Below, one piece after another: positions 19,589 through 27,525 of a DNA stretch of 64,000 nucleotides; position 1 is the stretch's first letter; each line of letters begins with the position of its first letter. The notes under the pieces are model-generated. The model saw only the letters and a program-made list of their open reading frames with translations. It was not told where the DNA came from and made no database searches. The stretch is taken from assembly GCF_936927845.1 (NCBI RefSeq), contig NZ_CAKZHV010000067.1, positions 161,696 through 225,695 on the forward strand. The letters run 5' to 3'. The stretch comes from an uncultured Sphingomonas sp. GTDB taxonomy: Bacteria > Pseudomonadota > Alphaproteobacteria > Sphingomonadales > Sphingomonadaceae. The position numbers and the translations under genes were made by a program.

Positions 19589-19671
19589 GTCATCCCGGAC
19601 TTGATCCGGGATCCCGCTACCCTCTCCTGCCCTCTCTACGAAGTGGGACCCCGGACCAAGTCCGGGGTGAC
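19589..19671. repeat. Palindromic dispersed repeat, two-armed copy
   Basis: The left arm 19589-19615 (GTCATCCCGGACTTGATCC onward) and right arm 19645-19671 are near-perfect inverted copies of a 27-base unit. A single arm of the same unit occurs at 39999-40025. Each arm is itself self-complementary (CCCGGACTTGATCCGGG). It looks like a REP/BIME-type intergenic element. Confidence 0.85.
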
Positions 19672-19877
19672 GAGAAAACGCGCTCCATCCGGGCCGACCA
19701 CGCCCCACACTCCCGCCACCAACCTTGCACACGCCCCGCAGCGCGCCCATATCTTCCAAGCTATAGTCGCACATCGACGGTTTTTCGGCGCTTTGCGGCC
19801 CCCTTCTTCCTTCCTTCCCTGCAGCTTTGAGCGGCGTGCGCGTCCGTCGATCGGCGCGCCTTCGACGAAGGAAGAAC

Positions 19878-20090
19878 ATGAGCATCACCGGCACCGTCAA
19901 ATTCTTCAACCTCGACAAGGGATACGGCTTCATCGCGCCCGATGGCGGCGGGGACGACGCGTTCGTGCACATCTCCGCGGTGGAGCGGTCGGGCATGGCG
20001 ACACTCAACCAGAACCAGCGCGTCGGCTACGAGCTGGAACAGGACCGGCGCGGTAAGATGGCGGCGGTGAACCTTACCCACGCCGATTGA
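19878..20090 (+). CDS. Cold-shock domain protein
   Basis: A 70-residue single cold-shock domain. ITGTVKFFNLDKGYGFIAPDG carries RNP1 (KGYGFI) and DAFVHISAVERSG carries RNP2 (FVHIS), the single-stranded nucleic-acid-binding surface. The ATG at 19878 follows GAAGGAAG; the frame upstream of it is not conserved in character. It acts as an RNA chaperone in the cytoplasm. The upstream gap is long enough for a structured leader, but no clear cold-shock element was identified. Confidence 0.97.
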   Translation: MSITGTVKFFNLDKGYGFIAPDGGGDDAFVHISAVERSGMATLNQNQRVGYELEQDRRGKMAAVNLTHAD

Positions 20091-20186
20091 GCATCGCGCG
20101 GACGGTGGCCTGCCGGTCGCCGCCCGCGCTCCCCGACAGGTCGGCCTTTCGCCTGCCCGACACCGCCCGTTCGGAGTTCGTGTTCC

Positions 20187-20384
20187 ATGTCGAATGATGC
20201 CGCTTTCTTTCGCCGTCAGGCGATCACCCAGCGGGAGGCGGCGTCCGCTGCCACGCTCGATAACGTGCGCGAACGCTGCGAGCGCGCCGCCGCATCGTGG
20301 GACGCGATGGCCGTGCGCGCCGAGCGCACCGACAAGCTGCGCGCGGATCGCGTGCCCGCCACCCCGCCCCCGGCCGCCGAGTGA
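20187..20384 (+). CDS. Small hypothetical protein (65 aa)
   Basis: A 65-residue charged protein, FFRRQAITQREAASAATLDNVRERCERAAASWDAMAVRAER. It is predicted to be one long amphipathic helix with a proline-rich tail. It resembles short stress-type or hypothetical proteins common in sphingomonads, but I do not recognise a named family. It overlaps the next gene by 4 bases (GTGA), which supports real translation. It follows the cold-shock gene on the same strand by 96 bases. Confidence 0.7.
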   Translation: MSNDAAFFRRQAITQREAASAATLDNVRERCERAAASWDAMAVRAERTDKLRADRVPATPPPAAE

Positions 20385-20989
20385 CCGCCGCCGCGCTGGC
20401 GCTCGCACCCCGCATCGATCTCTCCCCCGCCGCGCCGCCGCTCGTAGTGGTGGCGTTGCCGTCGATCGAGCGCGACCGCGCGACGACGCTGCTGCTCCGC
20501 GGCGCGCATCGCTTCGGGCAACTGGCGCGCGAGGGCGCGCTCGCCGATCCGTGGCCGAGCGGTGACGGCGCGGGCATTCGCGCGCGCTACGTCGCCAATT
20601 GCCTGCGGGAGCTCGATACCTTTCTCAAAGGTCTGCTCGATCACGCCGCACCGTCGCCATTCGACACAGCGCGCGGCCACAATGCCGCCAACCGCGTCCA
20701 CGCCGTGGCGCGGCAATCCGATCGCGCTTCGACGACCACGATCGTCCCCGCCGATGTCGCCCGCCTGCGCGCGCTCGGCCGTTCGCGCGCATGCCTGTGG
20801 CATTGCCACGGCCTCGTCCGCCGCGCCGACCAGAAAAGCGGCGCCTGGATGACCGCGGGCTGGCACGCCCCCGCCTCAAGCGAGCTACGCCGCTACGCGC
20901 TCGGCGAGCGGCTCGCCCCCGTCGGTCGCGACCTGGTCGGCGTCGCGCACTTCTACCACCAGCTCGCGTACAAGGTCGCCCCCGCCTGA
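20381..20989 (+). CDS. Hypothetical protein (202 aa)
   Basis: The GTG start overlaps the stop of the 65-residue gene. The product is cytoplasmic with no signal or membrane segment. Notable stretches are LVVVALPSIERDRATTLLLRGAHRFGQLAREGAL, a C/H pair in RACLWHCHGLVRRA, and GAWMTAGWHAPASSELRRYALGERL. I do not recognise the family. Codon use matches its neighbours, and the coupled start argues for a real gene. Function unknown. Confidence 0.7.
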   Translation: MTAAALALAPRIDLSPAAPPLVVVALPSIERDRATTLLLRGAHRFGQLAREGALADPWPSGDGAGIRARYVANCLRELDTFLKGLLDHAAPSPFDTARGHNAANRVHAVARQSDRASTTTIVPADVARLRALGRSRACLWHCHGLVRRADQKSGAWMTAGWHAPASSELRRYALGERLAPVGRDLVGVAHFYHQLAYKVAPA

Positions 20990-21028
20990 TCGCGCGGGCG
21001 ACCCGCCCCCTCCCCCTCCTTTGGTCCT

Positions 21029-21898
21029 TCAGCGCGTCGGCACCGGCGTCTCGCCCGAATAATCGTAGAAGCCGCGCCCGCTCTTGCGCCCGTACCAGCC
21101 CGCCTCGACATATTTGATGAGCAGCGGCGCGGGGCGGAACTTCGGATCGCCCGTCCCCTCGAACAGCACCCGCGTGATCTCCAGGCAGGTGTCGAGCCCG
21201 ATGAAATCGGCCAGCGTCAGCGGCCCCATCGGATGGTTGAGCCCCAATTGGCACGCCAGGTCGATGTCGGGGATCGTCGCCACCCCCTCGCCCAGCGCGA
21301 AGCACGCTTCGTTCAGCATCGGCATCAGCACGCGGTTGACGATGAAGCCCGGCGCGTCGTTCGCACGCACCACCTGCTTGCCGAGCTGGCCTGCGTAGGT
21401 TTCGATCGTCGCCACCGTCTCGTCGCTCGTCGCGAGGCCACGGATGATCTCGATCAGCCCCATGACCGGCACGGGATTGAAGAAGTGCACGCCGATGAAG
21501 CGCGCCGGGTCGGGCGCCGCCTGCGCCAGTCGCGTGATCGGGATCGACGAGGTGTTGGACGCGAGCACCGCATCCCTGCCCAGCACCTGGCCGGCAGCCG
21601 CGAAGATCTGACGCTTGATCGCCTCGCGCTCGGTCGCCGCCTCGATCACCAGCGCGCACGGCGCCATCGCGGCCACGTCACCCACGGGCTCGATCCGCCC
21701 GAGCAGCGCGTCGCGCGCTTGTTCGTCGATCTTGCCCTTCTCCACGTCGCGCGCCAGCCGCTTGGCGATCCCCGCCTTGCCCGCCTCGGCGCGCGCCTGG
21801 TCGACGTCGCTCAGGATCACGCGGTACCCCGCCGCCGCCGACACCTGCGCGATGCCCGCACCCATCTGCCCCGCGCCGATCACGCCCATCGTCTGCAT
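21029..21898 (-). CDS. hbd: 3-hydroxybutyryl-CoA dehydrogenase
   Basis: A 289-residue NAD(P)-dependent 3-hydroxyacyl-CoA dehydrogenase. The N-terminal Rossmann domain starts MQTMGVIGAGQMGAGIAQVSAAAGY. SNTSSIPITRLAQAAPDPARFIGVHFFNPVP contains the catalytic His region. The C-terminal domain has NDAPGFIVNRVLMPMLNEACFAL and LNHPMGPLTLADFIGLDTCLEI. Length and motifs match Hbd/PaaH rather than the long FadB enzymes. It oxidises (S)-3-hydroxybutyryl-CoA to acetoacetyl-CoA in fatty-acid or polyhydroxybutyrate metabolism. It has no partner genes here. Confidence 0.96.
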   Translation of the reverse strand: MQTMGVIGAGQMGAGIAQVSAAAGYRVILSDVDQARAEAGKAGIAKRLARDVEKGKIDEQARDALLGRIEPVGDVAAMAPCALVIEAATEREAIKRQIFAAAGQVLGRDAVLASNTSSIPITRLAQAAPDPARFIGVHFFNPVPVMGLIEIIRGLATSDETVATIETYAGQLGKQVVRANDAPGFIVNRVLMPMLNEACFALGEGVATIPDIDLACQLGLNHPMGPLTLADFIGLDTCLEITRVLFEGTGDPKFRPAPLLIKYVEAGWYGRKSGRGFYDYSGETPVPTR

Positions 21899-21978
21899 CT
21901 ACTCGTTCCTCATCCTCGTGGTTTGGGCGCGCTCTAGCCCGCTTTGCCGCCGCCGCGCCACCGCGCTATCGGTGCCGA

Positions 21979-22989
21979 ATGAGCCTGATCGTTACCGCCT
22001 TGCTGCTCACCGCCAGCCCCACCGTCGCCTCGGTCACGCCCGGCGCGCTCAAGACGTTCGGCGACTGGGCGGTCGGGTGCGACAACGTGCACCGCTGCAC
22101 GCTCGCCTCGCTGGCGCCCGAAACCGCGACGGGGCCCGGCTACACGCTCGAGATCGCGCGCGCGGCGGGGCCTGCCGGCGGGTTCGAACTCGCGCTCGGC
22201 AACACCGGCGACGGCCCGGCGCCGGCCGCGCTGCGCGTCGGCACGGCGCGCTTCGCCCTCACCGGCGACGCGCTCGCGGGCACGAACGCGAACCGCATCG
22301 TCGCGGCGCTCGTCAACGCCCGGACGGTCACGCTGCTGGGACGCACCGGCAAGCCGCTCGGCACGGTCTCGCTCGCCGGCCTGTCGGCCGCACTGCGCTA
22401 CGCCGATGCGGTCCAGCACCGCGTCGATACCGTCACCGCCGCGGTGGCGAAGGGACGCGCGCCCGCCGCGTCGGTCCCGGCCGCCCCGCTCGCCCCCGTC
22501 ATCCACACACGCGCGCCGACCGGCATTCCCGCCCGATTGTCAAGGGGACAGATCGCCGCGATGACGCGCACCGCGCGGTGCGAAGCGCCGCCCAGCCCCG
22601 ACGTGGATTGGAGTCCGGTCGTGTCGTCGGTCGGCGGCGGCACCTCGCTCGCGGTGCTGCCCTGCTCGGCGGGCGCGTACAACGTCATCGGCGCTTTGTT
22701 CGTCATCCGCGGCAATCGCGTCACCCCGGCGCAGACCGACGCCCCCGCCGGGTTCGAGGCGAGCGGCGCCGACCCGGAAACCCGCGTGCCGAGTGTCGTC
22801 AACGGCGCGTTCGAGAACGGCGTGCTGACCAGCTACGCCAAGGGACGCGGCCTCGGCGACTGCGGCGTCTCGCAACGCTTCGCCTGGGACGGCACCCGCC
22901 TGCGCCTGATCGAACAGGCCGAGATGAGCGAGTGCCGCGGCAATCCCAATTTCATCCGCACCTGGACCGCGCGCGTCGAGCGGCCCTGA
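21979..22989 (+). CDS. DUF1176 domain protein, exported
   Basis: A 336-residue protein with a short signal peptide (IVTALLLTASPTVASV). The DUF1176 pattern follows: LKTFGDWAVGCDNVHRCTLASL near the N-terminus with paired cysteines, and near the C-terminus GRGLGDCGVSQRFAWDGTRLRLIEQAEMSECRG. Cysteine pairs suggest a periplasmic disulfide-bonded fold. Function is unknown in the family. It is divergent from hbd across 80 bases and convergent with egtD. Confidence 0.88.
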   Translation: MSLIVTALLLTASPTVASVTPGALKTFGDWAVGCDNVHRCTLASLAPETATGPGYTLEIARAAGPAGGFELALGNTGDGPAPAALRVGTARFALTGDALAGTNANRIVAALVNARTVTLLGRTGKPLGTVSLAGLSAALRYADAVQHRVDTVTAAVAKGRAPAASVPAAPLAPVIHTRAPTGIPARLSRGQIAAMTRTARCEAPPSPDVDWSPVVSSVGGGTSLAVLPCSAGAYNVIGALFVIRGNRVTPAQTDAPAGFEASGADPETRVPSVVNGAFENGVLTSYAKGRGLGDCGVSQRFAWDGTRLRLIEQAEMSECRGNPNFIRTWTARVERP

Positions 22990-23011
22990 CGCGGGAAGGC
23001 TTGCGGGTCGC

Positions 23012-23053
23012 TCCGCTCAGGGCGCGGGCCGCGCCGCTCAGGGCGCGGGCCGC
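23012..23053. repeat. 21-bp tandem duplication at the 3' end of egtD
   Basis: Two 21-base copies of (T/G)CCGCTCAGGGCGCGGGCCGC (23012-23032 and 23033-23053) cover the egtD stop codon, so the gene end and its stop have been duplicated downstream. Confidence 0.8.
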
Positions 23054-24015
23054 TCCGCCTGCGCTTCGGCCAGGATCACCGCGAACTTGCCCTCGTCGTC
23101 GGTCCACTCGCGGATCGGCGTCCACCCGCCGCTGCGCAGCAGGATGCGCGCGTCGCGCGGGCCGTATTTGTGGCTGTTCTCGGTGTGGATCGTCTCGCCC
23201 GCCGCGATCTCGAACCCGCGCCCCTCGACCGTGAACGACACGTCGCGCGTCGCCTCCAGGTGCATCTCGATTCGCGCGCGGTCGTCGTTCCAGATCGCGC
23301 GGTGGCGGAATGCGTCGACGGGGATCGTCCCGTTCAGCTCGCGATTGATCCGCTCCAGCAGGTTGAGGTTGAACGCCGCCGTCACGCCCTGCGCATCGTC
23401 GTAAGCCGGGACGAGCACGCCCGCGTCCTTGATCCGGTCCATCCCGATCAACAGCATCGCGCCCTCTCCCAGAGAGGCACGCATCGCGCGCAGCAGGTCG
23501 ACCGCGGCGAGCGGGATCAGATTGCCGATCGTCGATCCCGGAAAGAACCCCAGCTTGGGCGCGTCGTGAATCGTGTGCGGCAAGTTGAGCGGCCGCGTGA
23601 AATCGGCCTCGAACGGCAGCACCAGCAATTCGGGGAACGCCGCCGACAGCGTACGCGAACTCTCGCGCAGGAAATCGCCCGAAATATCGATCGGCACGTA
23701 AGCGGACGGTTCGACGCATTTCAGCAGCGTCGGCGTCTTGGTCGACGATCCCGACCCGAACTCCACCACCGCGCGGCCTTTGCCGGTCAATTGGTGCAGC
23801 TCCAGGCACAATCCTTCGAGCAGCGCGACCTCGGTGCGGGTCGGATAATATTCGGGCAGGTCGGTGATGTCCTCGAACAATTCCGACCCGCGGTGATCGT
23901 AGAACCAGCGCGCCGGAATCGCGCGCGGACGCCGCGCGAGGCCCGCCAGCACGTCGGCGCGGAACTGCGGGTCGGCGAGGCTCGCCTGCCCGTCTTCGAT
24001 CTCAGGCTTCAGCAT
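23038..24015 (-). CDS. egtD: L-histidine N-alpha-methyltransferase (ergothioneine biosynthesis)
   Basis: A 325-residue SAM-dependent enzyme that trimethylates histidine to hercynine. The family signature is clear: DITDLPEYYPTRTEVALLE, the SAM loop VEFGSGSSTKTPTLL, FPGSTIGNLIP, LIGMDRIKDAGVLVPAYDDAQGVTAAFN, and the C-terminal SHKYG. The ATG sits one base after the egtB stop, so the pair forms a minus-strand operon. Its last codons lie in a 21-base tandem duplication, leaving the reading frame intact. EgtA, EgtC and EgtE genes are not in the window. Confidence 0.96.
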   Translation of the reverse strand: MLKPEIEDGQASLADPQFRADVLAGLARRPRAIPARWFYDHRGSELFEDITDLPEYYPTRTEVALLEGLCLELHQLTGKGRAVVEFGSGSSTKTPTLLKCVEPSAYVPIDISGDFLRESSRTLSAAFPELLVLPFEADFTRPLNLPHTIHDAPKLGFFPGSTIGNLIPLAAVDLLRAMRASLGEGAMLLIGMDRIKDAGVLVPAYDDAQGVTAAFNLNLLERINRELNGTIPVDAFRHRAIWNDDRARIEMHLEATRDVSFTVEGRGFEIAAGETIHTENSHKYGPRDARILLRSGGWTPIREWTDDEGKFAVILAEAQAERPAP

Positions 24016-24016
24016 C

Positions 24017-25276
24017 TCACAAATCCTTGGCGAGCCGCACGCCGGTGAACTGCCAGCGCTGATGAGGGTAAAAGAAATTGCGGTAGCACGCGCGCGCGTG
24101 GCCGCGCGGGGTCGCGCAACTGCCGCCGCGCAGCACGAACTGCCCGTTCATGAACTTGCCGTTATATTCGCCGACGGCGCCCTCGACCGCGCGGAAGCCG
24201 GGATAAGGACGGTACGCGCTGCCGGTCCATTCCCACACGTCGCCGAAGAACGCCGGGCCATCCGCCGCCGGGCGTGGCTCGACCGCGCCGCCACGGTCCA
24301 TCTGGTTGCCGCCCGCCGCATCATGCGCCGCCGCCGCCGCTTCCCACTCGAACTCGGTCGGCAATCGCGCGCCCGCCCAGGTGGCATAGGCATCCGCTTC
24401 GTAGAAGCTGACGTGCGTCACCGGCGCGGCGGGATCAACCGCGCGCCGCCCGTCCAGCCCGAAGCGGGTCCATACGCCATCGCGCTGTTCCCAATAAAGC
24501 GGCGCGGTGATCCCTTCGCGCTGCACCCAGCCCCATCCGTCCGACAACCACAATCGCGGGTCGCGGTAGCCGCCATCGGCGATGAAGCGCTGCCACTCGC
24601 CGTTGGTGACCGTCCGGTCGGCGATCGCGTGCGCGGGGATCAGCGCGCGGTGACGCGGCCCCTCGCAATCGAATGCGAAGCCCTGCCCGTCGTGACCGAT
24701 CTCGACCACGCGCTCCGCGCTCTCGATCCAGCGGACGGCACCGGGCATCGCGACCGGCACCTTGGGCGCCGCCGGCCAGATCGCGGGTTCGAGCGGATTT
24801 TCGCTCATCAGATGCAGGATGTCGGTGACGAGCAGCTCCTGATGCTGCTCCTCGTGATGGCAGCCGAGCGCCACCAGCTCGGTCGCGGCCGGGGGCAGAT
24901 CGCCCAGCGCGTCCAGCAACGCCGCATCAACCGCGGCGCGATACGCCAGCACCTCGTCCAGCGTCGGCCGCGTCACCATCCCGCGCCGCCCGCGCGCGTG
25001 GCGGCGGCCTTCGGCCTCGTAATAACTGTTGAACAGGAACGGGAAGCGCTCGTCGTGCAACCGGTACCCCGCGACGTGATCGCGCAGCACGAACGTCTCG
25101 AAGAACCAGGTGGTGTGCGCCAGATGCCATTTCGCCGGGCTGGCATCGTCCATCGACTGCACCGTCGCATCGGCGTCGGACAAGGGCGCGACCAGCGCTT
25201 CGCTCAGCCCGCGCACCGCGGCGAACCGGCGCGCGAGATCGCCGGCCGTATCACGTGATTGGCGTTGCGGTTCCAT
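24017..25276 (-). CDS. egtB: Ergothioneine synthase-type sulfoxide synthase EgtB
   Basis: A 419-residue non-haem iron enzyme joining hercynine to a thiol in ergothioneine synthesis. The N-terminal DinB-like domain gives metal ligands in WHLAHTTWFFETFVL and GCHHEEQHQELLVTDI (HxxxHxE). The C-terminal formylglycine-enzyme-like domain has TNGEWQRFIADGGYRDPRLWL-type sequence, TEFEWEAAA and GDVWEWTGS, ending in RACYRNFFYPHQRWQFTGVRLA. The ATG at 25276 is preferred over an upstream TTG because GGGGAG lies 6 bases before it. egtD starts 1 base after its stop. Confidence 0.96.
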   Translation of the reverse strand: MEPQRQSRDTAGDLARRFAAVRGLSEALVAPLSDADATVQSMDDASPAKWHLAHTTWFFETFVLRDHVAGYRLHDERFPFLFNSYYEAEGRRHARGRRGMVTRPTLDEVLAYRAAVDAALLDALGDLPPAATELVALGCHHEEQHQELLVTDILHLMSENPLEPAIWPAAPKVPVAMPGAVRWIESAERVVEIGHDGQGFAFDCEGPRHRALIPAHAIADRTVTNGEWQRFIADGGYRDPRLWLSDGWGWVQREGITAPLYWEQRDGVWTRFGLDGRRAVDPAAPVTHVSFYEADAYATWAGARLPTEFEWEAAAAAHDAAGGNQMDRGGAVEPRPAADGPAFFGDVWEWTGSAYRPYPGFRAVEGAVGEYNGKFMNGQFVLRGGSCATPRGHARACYRNFFYPHQRWQFTGVRLAKDL

Positions 25277-25328
25277 GATCAACTCCCCGCCGCCAACCTA
25301 GCCGTGTCACCCAGCACACTAAGCTATG

Positions 25329-25886
25329 TTAACGGTTTGCCCCTGCCACCCACAGAACGTCGCCACCGGCCGATTGGTTCACCGCACGCGACGCGACGAA
25401 CAGGAAATCGGACAAGCGATTGATATAGGCCAGGGCTTGCGGGTTCGCGGCCGGTCCCATCGCGACCACCGAGCGCTCCGCGCGCCGCACGATCGCGCGC
25501 GCGAGATGCAGCGCCGCCGCCGCGCCGCCGGGCAGTACGAAACTGGTCAGCGGCGGCACGTTCGCGTTCAGCGCGTCGATCTCCGCCTCCAGCCGCGCGA
25601 CCTGCGCCGGCACGATCCGCAACACCATCTCGCTGGGGCTGAAATCCTCGCCCGGCGTCGCCAGATCGGCGCCAAGGTCGAACAGGTCGTTCTGTATCCG
25701 CGTCAGCGCCACGCGCACGTCCGCGTCCGCCAGGGCGGCAATCGCCACGCCGATCGCGCTGTTCGCCTCGTCGACGTCGCCCATCGCCTGCAACCGCGCG
25801 TCGGCCTTCGACACGCGACTGCCGTCGACCAGCCCGGTCTCGCCCGTGTCCCCCGTGCGCGTGTAGATGCGGTTGAGCTTGACCAA
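25329..25886 (-). CDS. Cob(I)alamin adenosyltransferase, PduO type
   Basis: A 185-residue ATP:cob(I)alamin adenosyltransferase. It begins with the ATP-binding signature KLNRIYTRTGDTGETGL, then GDVDEANSAIGVAIA, QNDLFDLGADLATPG, SFVLPGG and ARAIVRRAERSV, ending with NRLSDFLFVASRAVN. All PduO-family elements are present. It makes adenosylcobalamin, for example for methylmalonyl-CoA mutase. The start is TTG, three bases after the stop of the HIG1-type gene, so it depends on that gene for translation. Confidence 0.95.
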   Translation of the reverse strand: MVKLNRIYTRTGDTGETGLVDGSRVSKADARLQAMGDVDEANSAIGVAIAALADADVRVALTRIQNDLFDLGADLATPGEDFSPSEMVLRIVPAQVARLEAEIDALNANVPPLTSFVLPGGAAAALHLARAIVRRAERSVVAMGPAANPQALAYINRLSDFLFVASRAVNQSAGGDVLWVAGANR

Positions 25887-25889
25887 GTC

Positions 25890-26123
25890 TCAGGTACGCC
25901 CGGCCGCCGCGAGCAGCAGCACGCACACCAGGATCGCCGCCGCCTGGAACATGATGCGCTGCTGCATCATCCGGTTCGACTTGAGCTGTCCCGCGGTCGG
26001 TCCCTCGCCCTCGTCGCGCACTTGCGCCGATTGCTCCTGAAGAAAGGAGATGATGCCGCGGACCAGCGCGACCACCGTGGCGAGCATCGCCGCGACGAGC
26101 AGGATGACGAGAAAGGTGTTCAT
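25890..26123 (-). CDS. HIG1-type twin-transmembrane protein
   Basis: A 77-residue membrane protein with two hydrophobic segments (about residues 3-27 and 56-73) separated by a charged loop, QSAQVRDEGEGPTAGQLKSNRMMQQRIMFQAA. The sequence LKSNRMMQQRIMFQ is typical of the HIG1 domain known from respiratory supercomplex factors. The pairing with a PduO-type adenosyltransferase is often seen in alphaproteobacteria (recalled knowledge). Probably an inner-membrane respiratory accessory protein. Confidence 0.85.
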   Translation of the reverse strand: MNTFLVILLVAAMLATVVALVRGIISFLQEQSAQVRDEGEGPTAGQLKSNRMMQQRIMFQAAAILVCVLLLAAAGRT

Positions 26124-26132
26124 GCCCCCAAT

Positions 26133-26975
26133 CTAGGTACGGAACGCGCCTTTTGGAAGCTGACCGCGCCGCAAATCGTCCGCCAGCGCGCGCCCGTCCA
26201 CGCCGCCTTCGCGCAGGCTCGCCAGCGTCGGCGCGCCGTGCCGCTTCGCCAGCCGCTCGCCGTCCGGCCCCGCGAGCAACTCATGGTGATGATAACGCGG
26301 CGTCGGCAGATCGAGCAGCGCCTGCAGCAGCCGGTGGACGTGCGTCGCTTCGAACAGGTCGCGCCCGCGCACCACGTCGGTGACGCCTTGCGCCGCATCG
26401 TCGATCGTCACCGCCAGATGATAGCTCGCCGGTGCATCCTTGCGCGCCAGCACCACATCGCCCTGTTCCTCGGGCACCGCGCGCACGCGCTTGCCCGCAT
26501 CACGCCACTCGAGCGGCCCCGCGTGTGCCACCGCCGCCGTCATGTCGAGCCGCCAGCAATGCGGCTCGTCCATCCGGTCGCGCGCGTCCACGCCGCGGCA
26601 CGTGCCGGGATAGACCGCGGTCGCCCCGTGCGGCGCGCTCATCGCCTCCGCAATCTCCGCGCGCGTGCAGAAACATGGGTAGAGCAGCCCTTCCGCGCGT
26701 AGTAGCGCCAGCGCCGCCGCATACACCTCCAGCCGCTCTGACTGGAACACCACCGGCCCGTCCCACGTCAGCCCCAGCCACGCGAGGTCCGTCATGATCG
26801 TCTCGACATGCTCGGGCCGGCTGCGCGTGCCGTCGATGTCCTCGATCCTGAGCAGGAACGAGCCGCCCCGGCCTCGCGCCAGATCATGCGCGCGGATCGC
26901 GGAAAAGGCATGGCCCAGATGCAGCCGCCCGGTCGGCGACGGCGCGAAGCGGGAGGTGATCATCGCGCCACCCAT
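26133..26975 (-). CDS. gluQ: Glutamyl-Q tRNA(Asp) synthetase
   Basis: A 280-residue paralogue of the glutamyl-tRNA synthetase catalytic core that attaches glutamate to queuosine in tRNA-Asp. FAPSPTGRLHLGHAFSAI holds the HIGH motif, LLRIEDIDGTRSRPEH follows, and the KMSKS equivalent is LAKRHGAPT. The zinc site CFC...YPGTC is present (CFCTRAEI, YPGTCRG). It lacks an anticodon-binding domain, as expected. A second ATG at 26963 (MITSRFAPS) is an equally good start. It sits 9 bases upstream of the HIG1-type gene on the same strand. Confidence 0.95.
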   Translation of the reverse strand: MGGAMITSRFAPSPTGRLHLGHAFSAIRAHDLARGRGGSFLLRIEDIDGTRSRPEHVETIMTDLAWLGLTWDGPVVFQSERLEVYAAALALLRAEGLLYPCFCTRAEIAEAMSAPHGATAVYPGTCRGVDARDRMDEPHCWRLDMTAAVAHAGPLEWRDAGKRVRAVPEEQGDVVLARKDAPASYHLAVTIDDAAQGVTDVVRGRDLFEATHVHRLLQALLDLPTPRYHHHELLAGPDGERLAKRHGAPTLASLREGGVDGRALADDLRRGQLPKGAFRT

Positions 26976-27018
26976 GTGCGCGCGCGAACCCCGCCGCTCA
27001 ACCCCGCCGCTCGGGGCA

Positions 27019-27339
27019 TCACGCCTGCGCGAAGAACTTCGTCCCCACCACGCCGACGATGATCAGCGCGATGAACCCCACCTGCACCATGTTCAGCTTC
27101 TCCCCGAACAGGATCACGCCGAAGATCGTGACCCCGACCGCGCCCAACCCGGTCCATACCGCGTAGGCCGTTCCCGCCGGCAGCCCGCGCATCGCCATCG
27201 CCAGCAGCCCCATGTTGACGAAACTCAGCGTCACCGGCACCGCCGACGCCGTCCAGCTCCCCTGCACCGCCGCCCATTTGAGGCTCAGCGCCCAGATGAT
27301 CTCGGTCACCACCGCCACGCCCAGAATGACCCACGCCAT
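27019..27339 (-). CDS. SMR family efflux protein, SugE/Gdx-like
   Basis: A 106-residue, four-helix small multidrug-resistance protein. Helix 1 reads WVILGVAVVTEIIWALSLK with the essential membrane Glu13 and the nearby Trp typical of SugE/Gdx guanidinium exporters. Helix 3 has AYAVWTGLGAVGVTIFGVILFGE, and helix 4 ends GVVGTKFFA. It probably exports guanidinium or quaternary cations by proton antiport as an antiparallel dimer. I looked for a guanidine riboswitch in the divergent region upstream and found none. Confidence 0.93.
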   Translation of the reverse strand: MAWVILGVAVVTEIIWALSLKWAAVQGSWTASAVPVTLSFVNMGLLAMAMRGLPAGTAYAVWTGLGAVGVTIFGVILFGEKLNMVQVGFIALIIVGVVGTKFFAQA

Positions 27340-27525
27340 CGGGTTTTCTCCACTCACGGGCTCGTTGAAAAGCGCACAACCGCCGGAAACCCGAAAGAGG
27401 CGCTGCGCACGATGCCGCCGGTTATGGCCTGGGCGCGCGATTGTCCACGATTGCCGTTGGTCGCTGGTCCAAGACTGTCTGCAACCCGCGTGACTAAAGC
27501 CCGCGTCGCACGTTAGGACGCGCGC

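Noticed and set aside
19285..19830. Open frame of 181 codons across the tandem repeats
   Set aside because: It only follows the 123-base repeat (a multiple of three), gives low-complexity Arg-rich protein with repeated GRDRPAGRREPNPSDVKRR, and has no ribosome site.
27340..27450. Guanidine riboswitch upstream of the SugE-like gene
   Set aside because: The region contains short GC hairpins, but I could not match guanidine-I, -II or -III conserved bases.
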